A DNA stretch of 64,000 bases from Nannocystis exedens (GTDB lineage Bacteria; Myxococcota_A; Polyangia; Nannocystales; Nannocystaceae), in NCBI RefSeq assembly GCF_002343915.1, contig NZ_NETK01000001.1, forward strand, positions 1,984,001 to 2,048,000, written 5' to 3'. Positions 30,013 through 38,312 of the stretch are shown here, in pieces (positions within the stretch are counted from its first letter, which is position 1; each line of letters opens with the position of its first letter). Position numbers and translations under genes: made by a program. The notes below the pieces were generated by a model that saw nothing but the letters and a program-made list of their open reading frames with translations, did not search any database and was not told the DNA's origin.

Positions 30013-31680
30013 TCAGACGATGCGAGACGCGGCGGCTCCAGTCGTCGCAGCGGGTCCGCTCGTCGCGGCGCGACGGCGCCGGCGGAGCAGGCCGAGGAGG
30101 GCCAGGAGCGGCAACGCGGCGGGCTCGTGGCGGCTGTGGCAGCCGCAGCCGGAGTCGCCGTCGAGCGAGGGGTCTGCGTCGGTGGTGGCAGAGTCGCTGC
30201 TCGCCGTGGCGGCGCCGGGGCTCGAGGTCGAGGCGTCGGTGGCCGAGCCGTCGGCGGTCGAGGCGTCGGTGGTCGAGGCGTCGGTGGTCGTGGGCGCGTC
30301 GGTCGTCGAGCCCGGGGCGCCGGTGGTCGGCGCGTCGGTGGTGGGCTCGCCGGTGGGATCGCCGGTGGTGTCCTCGCCGGTGGTGCCCTCGCCGGTGGGG
30401 TCGCCGGTGGTCTCGCCGTCCTGCGGGCAGGGGAAGCTCGACTTGAGCGCGACCGGCAGCCCACCTGGCCCCTGGGACATGGTCCACTCGAGCGCGCCCG
30501 CGTGCGGGACGGCCCCGCGGGGCTGGCCGCAGAAGTCGTCGGTGAGCGGGTCGGCGAGCGTCGGCGCGGCGCCGTCGGTCCGCAGCGGCGAGCCCTCGGT
30601 CGGCCAGAAGTCGCGGGCGGCGGCGTCGAGCCAGCAGGCGGCGGGGTCGTCGGTGCAGTCGACGTTGCCGGCCATGGCGACGCCGGGGATCGCGGCGGGG
30701 ACGGCCGGACCGGCGCCCGCGCTCTGCCAGGCGGCGTTGCCGGTCAGCTCGAGGTCCTTGCCGGCGGCCCACTCTTTCAAGAGGATCGCCGGGCCCTCGT
30801 CGCCGACGACGGTGTTGCCGACGAGGTGGATCGCGCGCACGAGGTCGCGGTTCTGGTAGTCGTAGACGTAAAGGCCGGCCTCGGCGCCGCCGACGACGAT
30901 GTTGTTGCGGACGACGGCCGGGCCGCCGCCGATCTCGATGGTGCCTGCGGTGCGCGAGCCGATCACGAGGTTGCGCTCGACGACGCTGACGCGCGCGAGG
31001 TCGGTCGAGCCGTAGATCTCGATCCCGGGGCCCTTGGTGTCGTGGATGACGTTGTCGCGGACGACGCCGTGGCTGTCGAGCTTGAGCTCCATGGCGTAGC
31101 CGACCGCGGACGAGTCGACCCCGTCGAACAGGTTGTCGGCGATGACGACGTTGGTGGCGGCGCAGACGTCCATGCCGTCCTGGCAGCCGAGGTAGATGCC
31201 GGTGGCCTGGAGGTCGAGGAAGGTGTTGCCGAGGATCTGGACGCCGTCGCTGTCCTTGCTGTTGGCGGCGATCGAGATCCCTCCGACCTGGTCGAACAGG
31301 CAGCTCTGGATGGTGATCCGCGAGCCGTCCTTGATCTTGATGGCGTCGATCGTCGCGCCGGAGGGGCCGAGGGTGAGGTCGGCGATGACGATGTCGCTGG
31401 CGAGGACGTCGAGGACGTTGGAGCTCTGGCCGGCGTAGACGATGACGGCGTGGTCGTCCGGGTCCGCGCCTCGCAGCGTCTTCGGCATGCCGGGGGCGCC
31501 CCCGCTCGAGAGGACGCACGGGCCCGAATACTCACCCGGCGCGAGGACGACCGTGTCGCCCGGCGCGGCGGCGTTGAAGGCGGCGCAAAAGTCGTCCCCC
31601 GGCTGCAGCGGGATCTCGGCCGCGAGCGCGGCTGCAGGCGAGAGGACGAGCGCGGGCGCGAGGAGGTGACGAAGCAGCAT
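30013..31680 (-). CDS. Secreted right-handed beta-helix protein with MYXO-CTERM-type tail
   Basis: The protein has 555 residues. A Sec signal peptide ends at ALAAE. Residues 30-390 are short, repeated strands typical of a parallel beta-helix (NVVIADNLFDGV, GVVRDNVIHD, AVVRNNIVVGG, AIHLVGNTVVGD), the fold of pectate lyases and surface adhesins. A Thr/Asp/Ser/Gly-rich tether follows (430-510). The end, DSGCGCHS then PAALPLLALLGLLRRRRR, is a MYXO-CTERM-type sorting signal: Cys motif, hydrophobic helix, Arg cluster. It should be exported and anchored at the surface. Substrate, if any, is unknown. About 25 residues follow the Arg cluster, which is longer than usual. Confidence 0.87.
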   Translation of the reverse strand: MLLRHLLAPALVLSPAAALAAEIPLQPGDDFCAAFNAAAPGDTVVLAPGEYSGPCVLSSGGAPGMPKTLRGADPDDHAVIVYAGQSSNVLDVLASDIVIADLTLGPSGATIDAIKIKDGSRITIQSCLFDQVGGISIAANSKDSDGVQILGNTFLDLQATGIYLGCQDGMDVCAATNVVIADNLFDGVDSSAVGYAMELKLDSHGVVRDNVIHDTKGPGIEIYGSTDLARVSVVERNLVIGSRTAGTIEIGGGPAVVRNNIVVGGAEAGLYVYDYQNRDLVRAIHLVGNTVVGDEGPAILLKEWAAGKDLELTGNAAWQSAGAGPAVPAAIPGVAMAGNVDCTDDPAACWLDAAARDFWPTEGSPLRTDGAAPTLADPLTDDFCGQPRGAVPHAGALEWTMSQGPGGLPVALKSSFPCPQDGETTGDPTGEGTTGEDTTGDPTGEPTTDAPTTGAPGSTTDAPTTTDASTTDASTADGSATDASTSSPGAATASSDSATTDADPSLDGDSGCGCHSRHEPAALPLLALLGLLRRRRRAATSGPAATTGAAASRIV

Positions 31681-31812
31681 GGCTGGAAATAATAGTCGAG
31701 GCGCAGCCGGGCACGTGTGCGCGGTCGCGAGGCTCCTTGGCGGCAGCGCGCGGAGGCGCGGCGGTGCGTCCCGTGCGCGCCGCGATCAGCGCGGGCGGGC
31801 AATGAGTGGATG

Positions 31813-31835
31813 TCTTCCAGGACATGTCCTGAAGT
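31813..31835. repeat. GGACATGTCC hairpin
   Basis: The perfect 10-bp palindrome GGACATGTCC (31820-31829) is extended by CTTC and GAAG arms with one bulge. It lies about 140 bp upstream of the beta-helix start and belongs to the recurrent hairpin family. Confidence 0.5.
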
Positions 31836-32084
31836 GTTTGTCACCCGAGCGGCGCGGAGCGGGCAGGCATCGGCGCAGGAAGATCGGCGCCGCGCGGTGC
31901 GCGGGCAGCCGGAGACGACGGGGCCGCCCGGATGCGAGGTGAAGGATGCGTCTGAAGAGATAGGTCTCGCGGGATCAGGCGCGGCCGCGCGGACGAGGGC
32001 GGGCGCCCCCGCATGCCGGACGACGCGCGAGGACGAGGCGGCTCCGGCTTCACCCGGCCCATCGACGACCGCGGCGCCGGCCCG

Positions 32085-32219
32085 AAGCCCCGCCTCGCCG
32101 CCCGCGAGCCGCGCCGCCTCGCCCGCGCCCGGTCCGAGCAAGGGCACGAAGCGAGCCCGACCGCCGCGCCCGTGAGCGCTTCGAACGACATGCGCTGAAA
32201 GACATGTCTCTTTGACCAT
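32085..32219 (+). repeat. Right copy of the 135-bp dispersed direct repeat
   Basis: Same orientation as the copy at 29742-29877. It ends GACATGCGCTGAAAGACATG followed by TCTC, so the hairpin-like tail is conserved together with the body. Confidence 0.8.
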
Positions 32220-32693
32220 CACCGCGCAGCGGGGCCCCGTCGGCCGCCGGCGCGAACGAGGCACGACGGGCCGCCTTCCTGGCGCCCGCCGAAGTGCATT
32301 ACGGCCGCACCGAAACCATCCTGTCCGTCCAAACAGCCACCCTCCCGCCGCCTACGAGGCCACCCCGAGCGCTTCGTCCGCGGAAGGCCCGTGCCGCGCC
32401 GACCTCCCGCCGCGGTCTACGACGACCCACCGCCCCGACCTCCGCGAATACGCCGTCCATGTCCATGCGGACAGGTGCACCTCGACCGCTCCATGGACCG
32501 ACTGCGCCCGGGGGCATGACTCGATCGACCCCGGGGCTCCACGATCACGTCCGAGGTGAGCCCGGCTCCGCGCTCGCGCGGCCCCGTGGCGGACTCGTGC
32601 GAGCGACGCGGGCCCGCACGCGACGGCGGCTCGCACGAAGGGATCGGCCCCACCGCGAAGAATCCGCGGCTCGTCCGACGGTCGCGGTTGTAA

Positions 32694-32714
32694 TTTCTGA
32701 CAGGCTGTCTAAAA
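32694..32714. promoter_or_regulatory. Inverted repeat upstream of TetR-ABC operon, probable operator
   Basis: GACAG (32699-32703) and CTGTC (32705-32709) are perfect arms around one base, inside an AT-rich patch that stands out in this GC-rich DNA. It ends 13 bases before the TetR start and fits an autoregulatory TetR site. Confidence 0.6.
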
Positions 32715-32722
32715 ATAAGTCC

Positions 32723-33388
32723 ATGGCCAAGTCACCGCGAGCGGCCCCCGTCGCTCCCCGCCCTCGCGGGCGGCCGCCGAAGATCTCGCGCGCCGCGATC
32801 GCGCGGGCGGCCCTGCGGCTCGGGTTCGCCGACGTCACCCTCTCGAGCGTGGCCGAGGCGCTCGGCGTGTCGCACACGGCGCTCTACTCGCACGTCACCG
32901 ACCGGGCCGACCTGGCCATGGCGGCGCTCGATCTGCTTTATGCCGAGGCGCCCTGGCCCGCCCCGCGGGGGCCGTGGCGGCCCTTCCTGCACGCCGAGGC
33001 GCGCGTGTTGTGGACGGTGCTCGAGCGCGACCCGGCGCTCGTGCTGGCCTCGGCCGCCGGCGGGATGTCGCCCGGCGCGCTCGCTCACTTCAACCTGGCC
33101 GCAAAAGTGCTCATCGACGACGGCTTCCGGCCCGAGGCCGCGCTGCTGGCGGTCGACACCGCGTTCGACCTCGTCCACGACGTGTTCGCGCGCGGGAAGC
33201 AATTGGTGGAGAGCGTCCAGGCGCGCGACGACGGCGAGACCTGGCTCGACGCCCTCGACCCGCGGCTGCGCGCGCCGGCGCGGCGGGCCGTGGCGAACCC
33301 GCGGCGGTGGTTCGAACGCAAGCTGCAGCTCGTGCTCGACGGCATCGCCGCCGGCCTCGCGCCCCCTTCTTCAGGAGAAGCATCGTGA
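32723..33388 (+). CDS. TetR family regulator of the ABC operon
   Basis: From the ATG at 32723 the protein has 221 residues. A basic, Pro-rich lead with PRGRPPK, an AT-hook-like stretch, precedes the DNA-binding domain, whose recognition helix is VAEALGVSHTALYSHVTDR. The rest is helical and should bind a ligand. The stop overlaps the next start (GTGA), so regulator and transporter are translated together. It most likely represses the operon through the inverted repeat at 32699-32709. The inducer is probably the substrate of the transporter, whose nature is unknown. Confidence 0.88.
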   Translation: MAKSPRAAPVAPRPRGRPPKISRAAIARAALRLGFADVTLSSVAEALGVSHTALYSHVTDRADLAMAALDLLYAEAPWPAPRGPWRPFLHAEARVLWTVLERDPALVLASAAGGMSPGALAHFNLAAKVLIDDGFRPEAALLAVDTAFDLVHDVFARGKQLVESVQARDDGETWLDALDPRLRAPARRAVANPRRWFERKLQLVLDGIAAGLAPPSSGEAS

Positions 33389-35160
33389 CGACCGACAGCC
33401 CCTCCGTCCCCTCGCTCGACCGGGCCGCGCTGCGCGACCTGCTCGCGCCGGCCCGCCTCGCCATCGCCGGCGCCTGCGCGCTGCAGGTCGTCGCCTCGAT
33501 CGCCGGCGTGGTCCCCTTCGTCGCCGTCGCCGAGCTGGCGCGCGCGCTGGCCCAGCCGGTGGTCGACGGCGACCGCGTCTGGGCGGTGGCCGTCGCCGGC
33601 GTCGCGGCCCTGCTGGTCCGCCTGGTCTTCCTCGGTCTGGCGGCCTGCGTGACCCACTTCGCCGACAACGACCTCCAGCTCGACATCCGTCGCCGCATGG
33701 CCGCGCACCTCGGCCGCGTGCCGCTCGGGTGGTTCGACGAGCACAACTCCGGCGCGGTCAAGAAGGCGCTGCAGGACGACGTCGACGCGCTCCACCATCT
33801 GGTCGCGCACTCGTACCTCGAGCTCACCGCCGCGATCGTCGTGCCGCTCGCCTCGGTCGCCTACCTCCTGACTATCGACTGGCGGCTCACCCTCGTCACG
33901 CTGGTCCCCGCGCTGCTCGGCGTCGGCCTCTATTTTACGATCATGCGCAACTACGGCGCGCAGATGGCCGCCTACGGCGCCGCCATCGCCCGGGTCAACA
34001 GCGCCTCGGTCGAGTTCGTGCAGGGCATCGCCGTGGTCAAGACCTTCGGGCAGTCGGGCCGCGCCCACCGGCGCTTCCTCGCCGAGGCGGCCGGCTTTGT
34101 GGAATTCTTCTGGCAGTGGGTCAAGGGGCTGCTGGTGCCGAGCACCCTCGCGGAGCTGGTGCTGAGCCCGCTCGTCGCCCTGCTCGCCGTGCTCGCCGCC
34201 GGGGCGCTGTTCGTGGCGAACGGCTGGCTCGCGCCGCTCGACGTCCTGCCGTTCGCGCTGCTCGGCCTCGGCATCACGGCGCCGTTCATGGCCCTCAACT
34301 ACGCCCAGCAGGACCTGAGCATGGCCCAGCAAGCGGCGGGGCGGATCGCCGCGCTGCTGGCCGCGCCGGTCCTGCCGGTCGCCGGCCCCGGCGGCCCCGT
34401 GCCGGCCGACGACACCGTGCGCTTCCACGGCGTGCGCTTCTCGTACGACGGCGCCACCGAGGTGCTCCGCGGGGTCGACCTCGTGCTCGCGCCGGGCACC
34501 GTCACGGCCCTCGTCGGGCCCTCGGGCTCGGGCAAGTCGACCCTCGCCAAGTTGGTCCCGCGCTTTTGGGACCCGTCGGCGGGCGTCGTCTCGCTCGGCG
34601 GGGTCGACCTGCGCGAACTCCCGCCCGACGAGCTCTACAAGCGCGTCGGCTTCGTGTTCCAGGACGTGCGCCTGCTGCGGGCCTCCGTGCGCGACAACAT
34701 CCGCCTGGGCGACCCCACCGCCAGCGACGCGCGCGTCGAGGCGGCGGCCCGCGCGGCGCAGATCCACGAGCGGCTCGCCGCCCTGCCGCGCGGCTACGAC
34801 AGCGTCGTCGGCGAGGACGCGGTCCTCTCGGGCGGCGAGGCGCAGCGGGTCACGATCGCCCGGGCGCTGCTCGCCGATCCGCGGATCGTCGTGCTCGACG
34901 AGGCCACCGCGTTCGCCGATCCCGAGTCGGAGGCCGCGATCCAGGACGCCCTCGCCACGCTGGCCGCGGGCCGCACCCTGCTGGTGGTCGCCCACCGCCT
35001 GCACACGATCGTCGGCGCCGACCAGATCGTCGTCGTCGACGGCGGCGCGATCGTCGAGCGCGGCCGTCACGCCGAACTGCTGGCCGCGGACGGCCGCTAC
35101 CGCCGGCTGTGGGACGCCGCGTCGTCCGCCGCCGATCTCGCTCCGGAGGTGAAGTCGTGA
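33385..35160 (+). CDS. ABC transporter half-subunit (membrane domain + ATPase), first of a pair
   Basis: GTG start at 33385, preceded by AGGAG and overlapping the TetR stop. The protein has 591 residues. Six membrane segments occupy about 20-290; the ATPase part has Walker A GPSGSGKS, the Q loop VFQDV, signature LSGGEAQ, Walker B IVVLDEATA and the H loop VAHRL, so it looks functional. The membrane part (ADNDLQLDIRRRMAAHLG, VKKALQDDVDALHHLVAH) resembles the exporter-fold family that includes the siderophore importers YbtP/YbtQ and IrtA/IrtB. A siderophore or metallophore substrate is therefore possible, but no siderophore genes are near. The pair would sit in the inner membrane. Confidence 0.92.
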   Translation: MTTDSPSVPSLDRAALRDLLAPARLAIAGACALQVVASIAGVVPFVAVAELARALAQPVVDGDRVWAVAVAGVAALLVRLVFLGLAACVTHFADNDLQLDIRRRMAAHLGRVPLGWFDEHNSGAVKKALQDDVDALHHLVAHSYLELTAAIVVPLASVAYLLTIDWRLTLVTLVPALLGVGLYFTIMRNYGAQMAAYGAAIARVNSASVEFVQGIAVVKTFGQSGRAHRRFLAEAAGFVEFFWQWVKGLLVPSTLAELVLSPLVALLAVLAAGALFVANGWLAPLDVLPFALLGLGITAPFMALNYAQQDLSMAQQAAGRIAALLAAPVLPVAGPGGPVPADDTVRFHGVRFSYDGATEVLRGVDLVLAPGTVTALVGPSGSGKSTLAKLVPRFWDPSAGVVSLGGVDLRELPPDELYKRVGFVFQDVRLLRASVRDNIRLGDPTASDARVEAAARAAQIHERLAALPRGYDSVVGEDAVLSGGEAQRVTIARALLADPRIVVLDEATAFADPESEAAIQDALATLAAGRTLLVVAHRLHTIVGADQIVVVDGGAIVERGRHAELLAADGRYRRLWDAASSAADLAPEVKS

Positions 35161-36911
35161 TCCGCCGCCTGCTCACCATCGCCGACAGCGCCGCCGGGCC
35201 CAACCCGCTGCGCCTCAACCTGATCGGCCTCGTCGTCGAGGCGGTCCTTCAGGGCCTCGGCTTCGTCCTGCTCGTCCCGCTGCTCACGGCGCTGATGCAT
35301 CAGCGGCCGGACGAGGCCGGGCCGTGGCTGTTCGCGCTCACCGGCCTGGTGGTCGTCTACGGGCTCGTCCGCTACCGCACCCAGCTCGCGGCCTACCACG
35401 CCGCCATCCGCCTCGCGCGCGCCCTGTTCTCGCTGCTGGGCGACCAGATCGCTCGCCTCCCGCTCGGCTGGTTCGACGGGACGCGCGTGGGCGCGGTCGG
35501 CCGCCTGACGTCGAAGGGCGTGATCGATGCCATGGGGATCCCCGCGCACCTGCTGCGCCCGGTGGTCAACGCCTTCGTCACGCCGTCGACGGTGGTGGTC
35601 GCGATGTTCTGGTTCGACTGGCGGCTCGCGCTCGCGGCCTTGACCAGCGCCCCGCTGCTCGCCCTGACGTATCGCTGGACCAACGCCCGGATCGCCCGCG
35701 CCGACGTCGCCCACGACGCGGCCGCAGCGGAGGCCGGCGGGCGCGTCGTCGAGTTCGCGCAGCACCAGGTCGTCCTGCGCGCCTTCGGCCGCGCCACCGC
35801 GGGCGCCCAGACGCTCGACCGGGCGCTGCGCGACCAACGCGACGCGAGCCGCCGCCTGCTCTGGGTCGGGCTCCCGGGGCTCGTCGCGTTCAACCTCGTG
35901 GTCCAGGCCGCGTTCACCGTCGTGTTGCTGCTCGGCACCGACCTCGCGCTCGGCGGCACCGTCGACGCCGCCGAGTTGGTCGCGCTCCTCGTGCTCGCGG
36001 TCCGCTTCGTCGAGCCGCTGATCACGGCCGCCGACCTCGGGGCCGCGCTGCGCATGGCGGGCAACGCGGTCGGCCGCATGGACGCGCTGCTGGCCGAGCG
36101 CCCGCTGCCCGAGCCCGCCGTGTCCGCGCCGATCGCCGACGCCTCGGTCGAAGTCGATCGCGTCGGCTTCGCCTACGCCGACGCGCCGGTGCTGCGCGAC
36201 GTGAGCTTCACCGTCGCACCCGGCACCGTCACCGCCCTCGTGGGCGCCTCGGGCTCGGGCAAGACGACCCTCACGCGCCTGATCGCCCGCTTCTGGGACG
36301 TCGGCAGCGGCGCGGTCCGGGTCGGCGGCGCCGACGTGCGTGACCTGCGCTCCGAGGACCTCATGGCCCGCATCGCCCTCGTGTTCCAGGACGTCTACCT
36401 GTTCGACGGCACGATCCTCGACAACATCCGCATGGGCCGCCCCGACGCCGACGAAGCCGAGGTGCTCGCAGCGGCCCGCGCGGCCCGGGTCGACGAGATC
36501 GTCGCCCGCCTCCCGCGCGGCTGGGACACCCGCGTCGGCGAGGGCGGCAGCAGCCTGTCGGGCGGCGAGCGCCAGCGGGTGTCGATCGCCCGCGCGCTGC
36601 TGAAGGACGCCCCGATCGTGCTGCTCGACGAGGCGACCGCGGCGCTCGACCCCGAGAACGAGGCCGCCGTGCTCGACGGCCTCCGCACGCTCGCCAGCGG
36701 TCGCACCGTGATCGTGGTCGCCCATCGACTCGCCACCGTCGTCGCCGCCGATCAGATCGTCGTGCTCGACCGCGGCGCAGTCGTCGAGGTCGGCAAACAT
36801 CACGACCTCGTCGGCCGCGGCGGACGATACGCAGCCTTCTGGACCGAGCGCACCCGCGCCCAGGGCTGGCGGCTCACCCGCGGATCGACGAAGGACCGCA
36901 GCTTCGTCTAG
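35157..36911 (+). CDS. ABC transporter half-subunit, second of a pair
   Basis: GTG start at 35157 overlaps the previous stop (GTGA). The protein has 584 residues with the same layout as its partner: six membrane segments (about 15-280), then Walker A GASGSGKT, Q loop VFQDV, signature LSGGERQ, Walker B IVLLDEATA followed by ALDPENE, and H loop VAHRL. Both ATPase halves appear complete, unlike many heterodimers with one degenerate site. The tight overlaps of three genes argue for a regulated heterodimeric transporter. A hairpin begins at the stop codon and may end the transcript. Confidence 0.92.
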   Translation: MIRRLLTIADSAAGPNPLRLNLIGLVVEAVLQGLGFVLLVPLLTALMHQRPDEAGPWLFALTGLVVVYGLVRYRTQLAAYHAAIRLARALFSLLGDQIARLPLGWFDGTRVGAVGRLTSKGVIDAMGIPAHLLRPVVNAFVTPSTVVVAMFWFDWRLALAALTSAPLLALTYRWTNARIARADVAHDAAAAEAGGRVVEFAQHQVVLRAFGRATAGAQTLDRALRDQRDASRRLLWVGLPGLVAFNLVVQAAFTVVLLLGTDLALGGTVDAAELVALLVLAVRFVEPLITAADLGAALRMAGNAVGRMDALLAERPLPEPAVSAPIADASVEVDRVGFAYADAPVLRDVSFTVAPGTVTALVGASGSGKTTLTRLIARFWDVGSGAVRVGGADVRDLRSEDLMARIALVFQDVYLFDGTILDNIRMGRPDADEAEVLAAARAARVDEIVARLPRGWDTRVGEGGSSLSGGERQRVSIARALLKDAPIVLLDEATAALDPENEAAVLDGLRTLASGRTVIVVAHRLATVVAADQIVVLDRGAVVEVGKHHDLVGRGGRYAAFWTERTRAQGWRLTRGSTKDRSFV

Positions 36912-36928
36912 CGAGACATGTCCCTCGC
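36911..36928 (+). terminator. Hairpin at the end of the TetR-ABC operon
   Basis: GCGAG (36911-36915) pairs with CTCGC (36924-36928) around the loop ACATGTCC. It starts at the last base of the TAG stop. The loop shares the ACATGTCC word with the hairpin family. There is no T run, so termination is inferred from position. Confidence 0.45.
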
Positions 36929-37068
36929 GACATGGCTCGAAAGAAATCTCCGCGCGGCGTCGCCCTCGCTCGGGCCGACGAAGAGCACCGACATGACCGC
37001 GGACGCGTGCTCATCAGCCCGGCGGTCCTGGGGGCCTTTTGGGGTGCCGGCTCCCGCGCGACGCGTCG

Positions 37069-37698
37069 TCACGGAGGGAGCTCGTCGAAACATTCCCTCA
37101 AGAAGAAGTACCATTCCCCCTCGCCCATGTTGGCCATGACTCCCTTCCCATCTTTCGTGACGTAGCGCCAACTCACCTGCTGGCCGGCCGTCACGGAGCC
37201 CCGCGGCTGACCGATTCCGGCACCAGCCGCAAAATCCCAGTTGTCCCAGTAGTGCGGCGAAGGGCATCCGTTGATGGGTACAGGCGTTCCTTTGTCCGGC
37301 TTGGCGTTGATTTCCCCGGTGGTCCACTCCGCTTGTGGAAGCGGGGTCTTGGGGCCGCATTGGTCCACGTGATCATCGATTGGACCTTCGAAGTTTTCCG
37401 TCGAGACTCCATCTTTCTTCACATGGAACTGAGCCCATGCACAGCGATTTACCTCGCCGTAGACGAACCCCCAAGCCCATCCGTTCGCGTCGACCTCGTG
37501 AACGTCCATGGTCGCCCCCTCGCGCAGGTTCCCTATGGCGTAGCTGTGCGCATCGGACCGTAACACGACGTTCGCGGCTGTTACCTCGTAACGGCCGGGT
37601 TCAAAGGAGCGTTCGACAGTGTCGCCGTTCCGATGTCGATCGTCTCCGCAAGCCGCAACGAGCGCTGCACCCCATAACAGTTTGCGAATCGTAAGCAT
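37069..37698 (-). CDS. Lipoprotein with an SH3-like domain, lower GC than neighbours
   Basis: From the ATG at 37698 the product has 209 residues. The signal peptide ends in the lipobox VAAC. Residues 40-90 (ANVVLRSDAHSYAIGNL, then GATMDVHEVDANGWAWGF) resemble a bacterial SH3-like fold that often binds cell wall or ligands. The second half has the pattern SPHYWDNWDFAAGAG and ends KGVMANMGEGEWYFFLRECF; it is not recognised. Codons with A or T in third position are visibly more common than in neighbouring genes, which could mean recent transfer. It converges on the ABC operon. Confidence 0.72.
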   Translation of the reverse strand: MLTIRKLLWGAALVAACGDDRHRNGDTVERSFEPGRYEVTAANVVLRSDAHSYAIGNLREGATMDVHEVDANGWAWGFVYGEVNRCAWAQFHVKKDGVSTENFEGPIDDHVDQCGPKTPLPQAEWTTGEINAKPDKGTPVPINGCPSPHYWDNWDFAAGAGIGQPRGSVTAGQQVSWRYVTKDGKGVMANMGEGEWYFFLRECFDELPP

Positions 37699-38312
37699 GG
37701 TCCCTACCCGCAACCGTGTGCGGACCGGCGCGGATTGCAAGGAAACCTCCAAAGATTGGGCGGAGCCCCGTCGACGCCGGCACTCCGAAGCGGACAGAGC
37801 GCGGGCCCCGGCGAGCTCGGCTTCTTATGGTGCGGAGCGCGAGCTACGCGCTCGTTCGGCGGATCGCCGCGTGCGTCCTGAGGAGCTCCGATCTCGCCCT
37901 GTTCCTGCGGCGCCCGACGAGAGACGCCCCGCGTAGCCCTTCGTGTCGGATGACGCCGAGGGCGTTGGCCGGCCGACTCACGCGTCGAGCCGGAACAAGC
38001 GCGCGCCGAGCCATCGCTACCCGCACCGCGACCGTCGAGTCCGGCACCAGGATCGCGACGGGCCGAGCAGCACGGGCAACTCGGCGCGTGACTTGGGGTT
38101 GAAACGGCTCCACTCGAGGCCGCCCCGGGGAATCGCCGATGAGCGACGAGTCATGAGAGGCCCGAGGACTGCCGTGCCACGCGGATCGCCGGAGCGCCGC
38201 GCGGGGCCGGCGGTCCTCCCCGGCGATCGCCGAGCGCCTCGCCGCGGGCGGGCGTCTCGCGGATCGGTGGGATCGCCGCGTGGACTCGGACGTGGGGTGA
38301 TACCCTGCGCAC
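37699..38312. other. Divergent intergenic region, nothing seen
   Basis: About 600 bp between the divergent lipoprotein and kinase genes. No coding frame with a protein-like composition and no clear structured element was found. Confidence 0.5.

Larger units (their letters stand above)
31681..32722. other. Divergent intergenic region between beta-helix and TetR genes
   Basis: About 1 kb without a supported gene. It holds a GGACATGTCC palindrome (31820-31829), the right copy of the 135-bp repeat (32085-32219) and, next to the TetR start, an inverted repeat at 32699-32709. Confidence 0.5.

Noticed and set aside
28930..31692. Long open frame on the + strand opposite the beta-helix gene
   Set aside because: It spans intergenic DNA and the reverse of a clear signal-peptide gene, with Gly/Val/Arg-rich filler and no domain.
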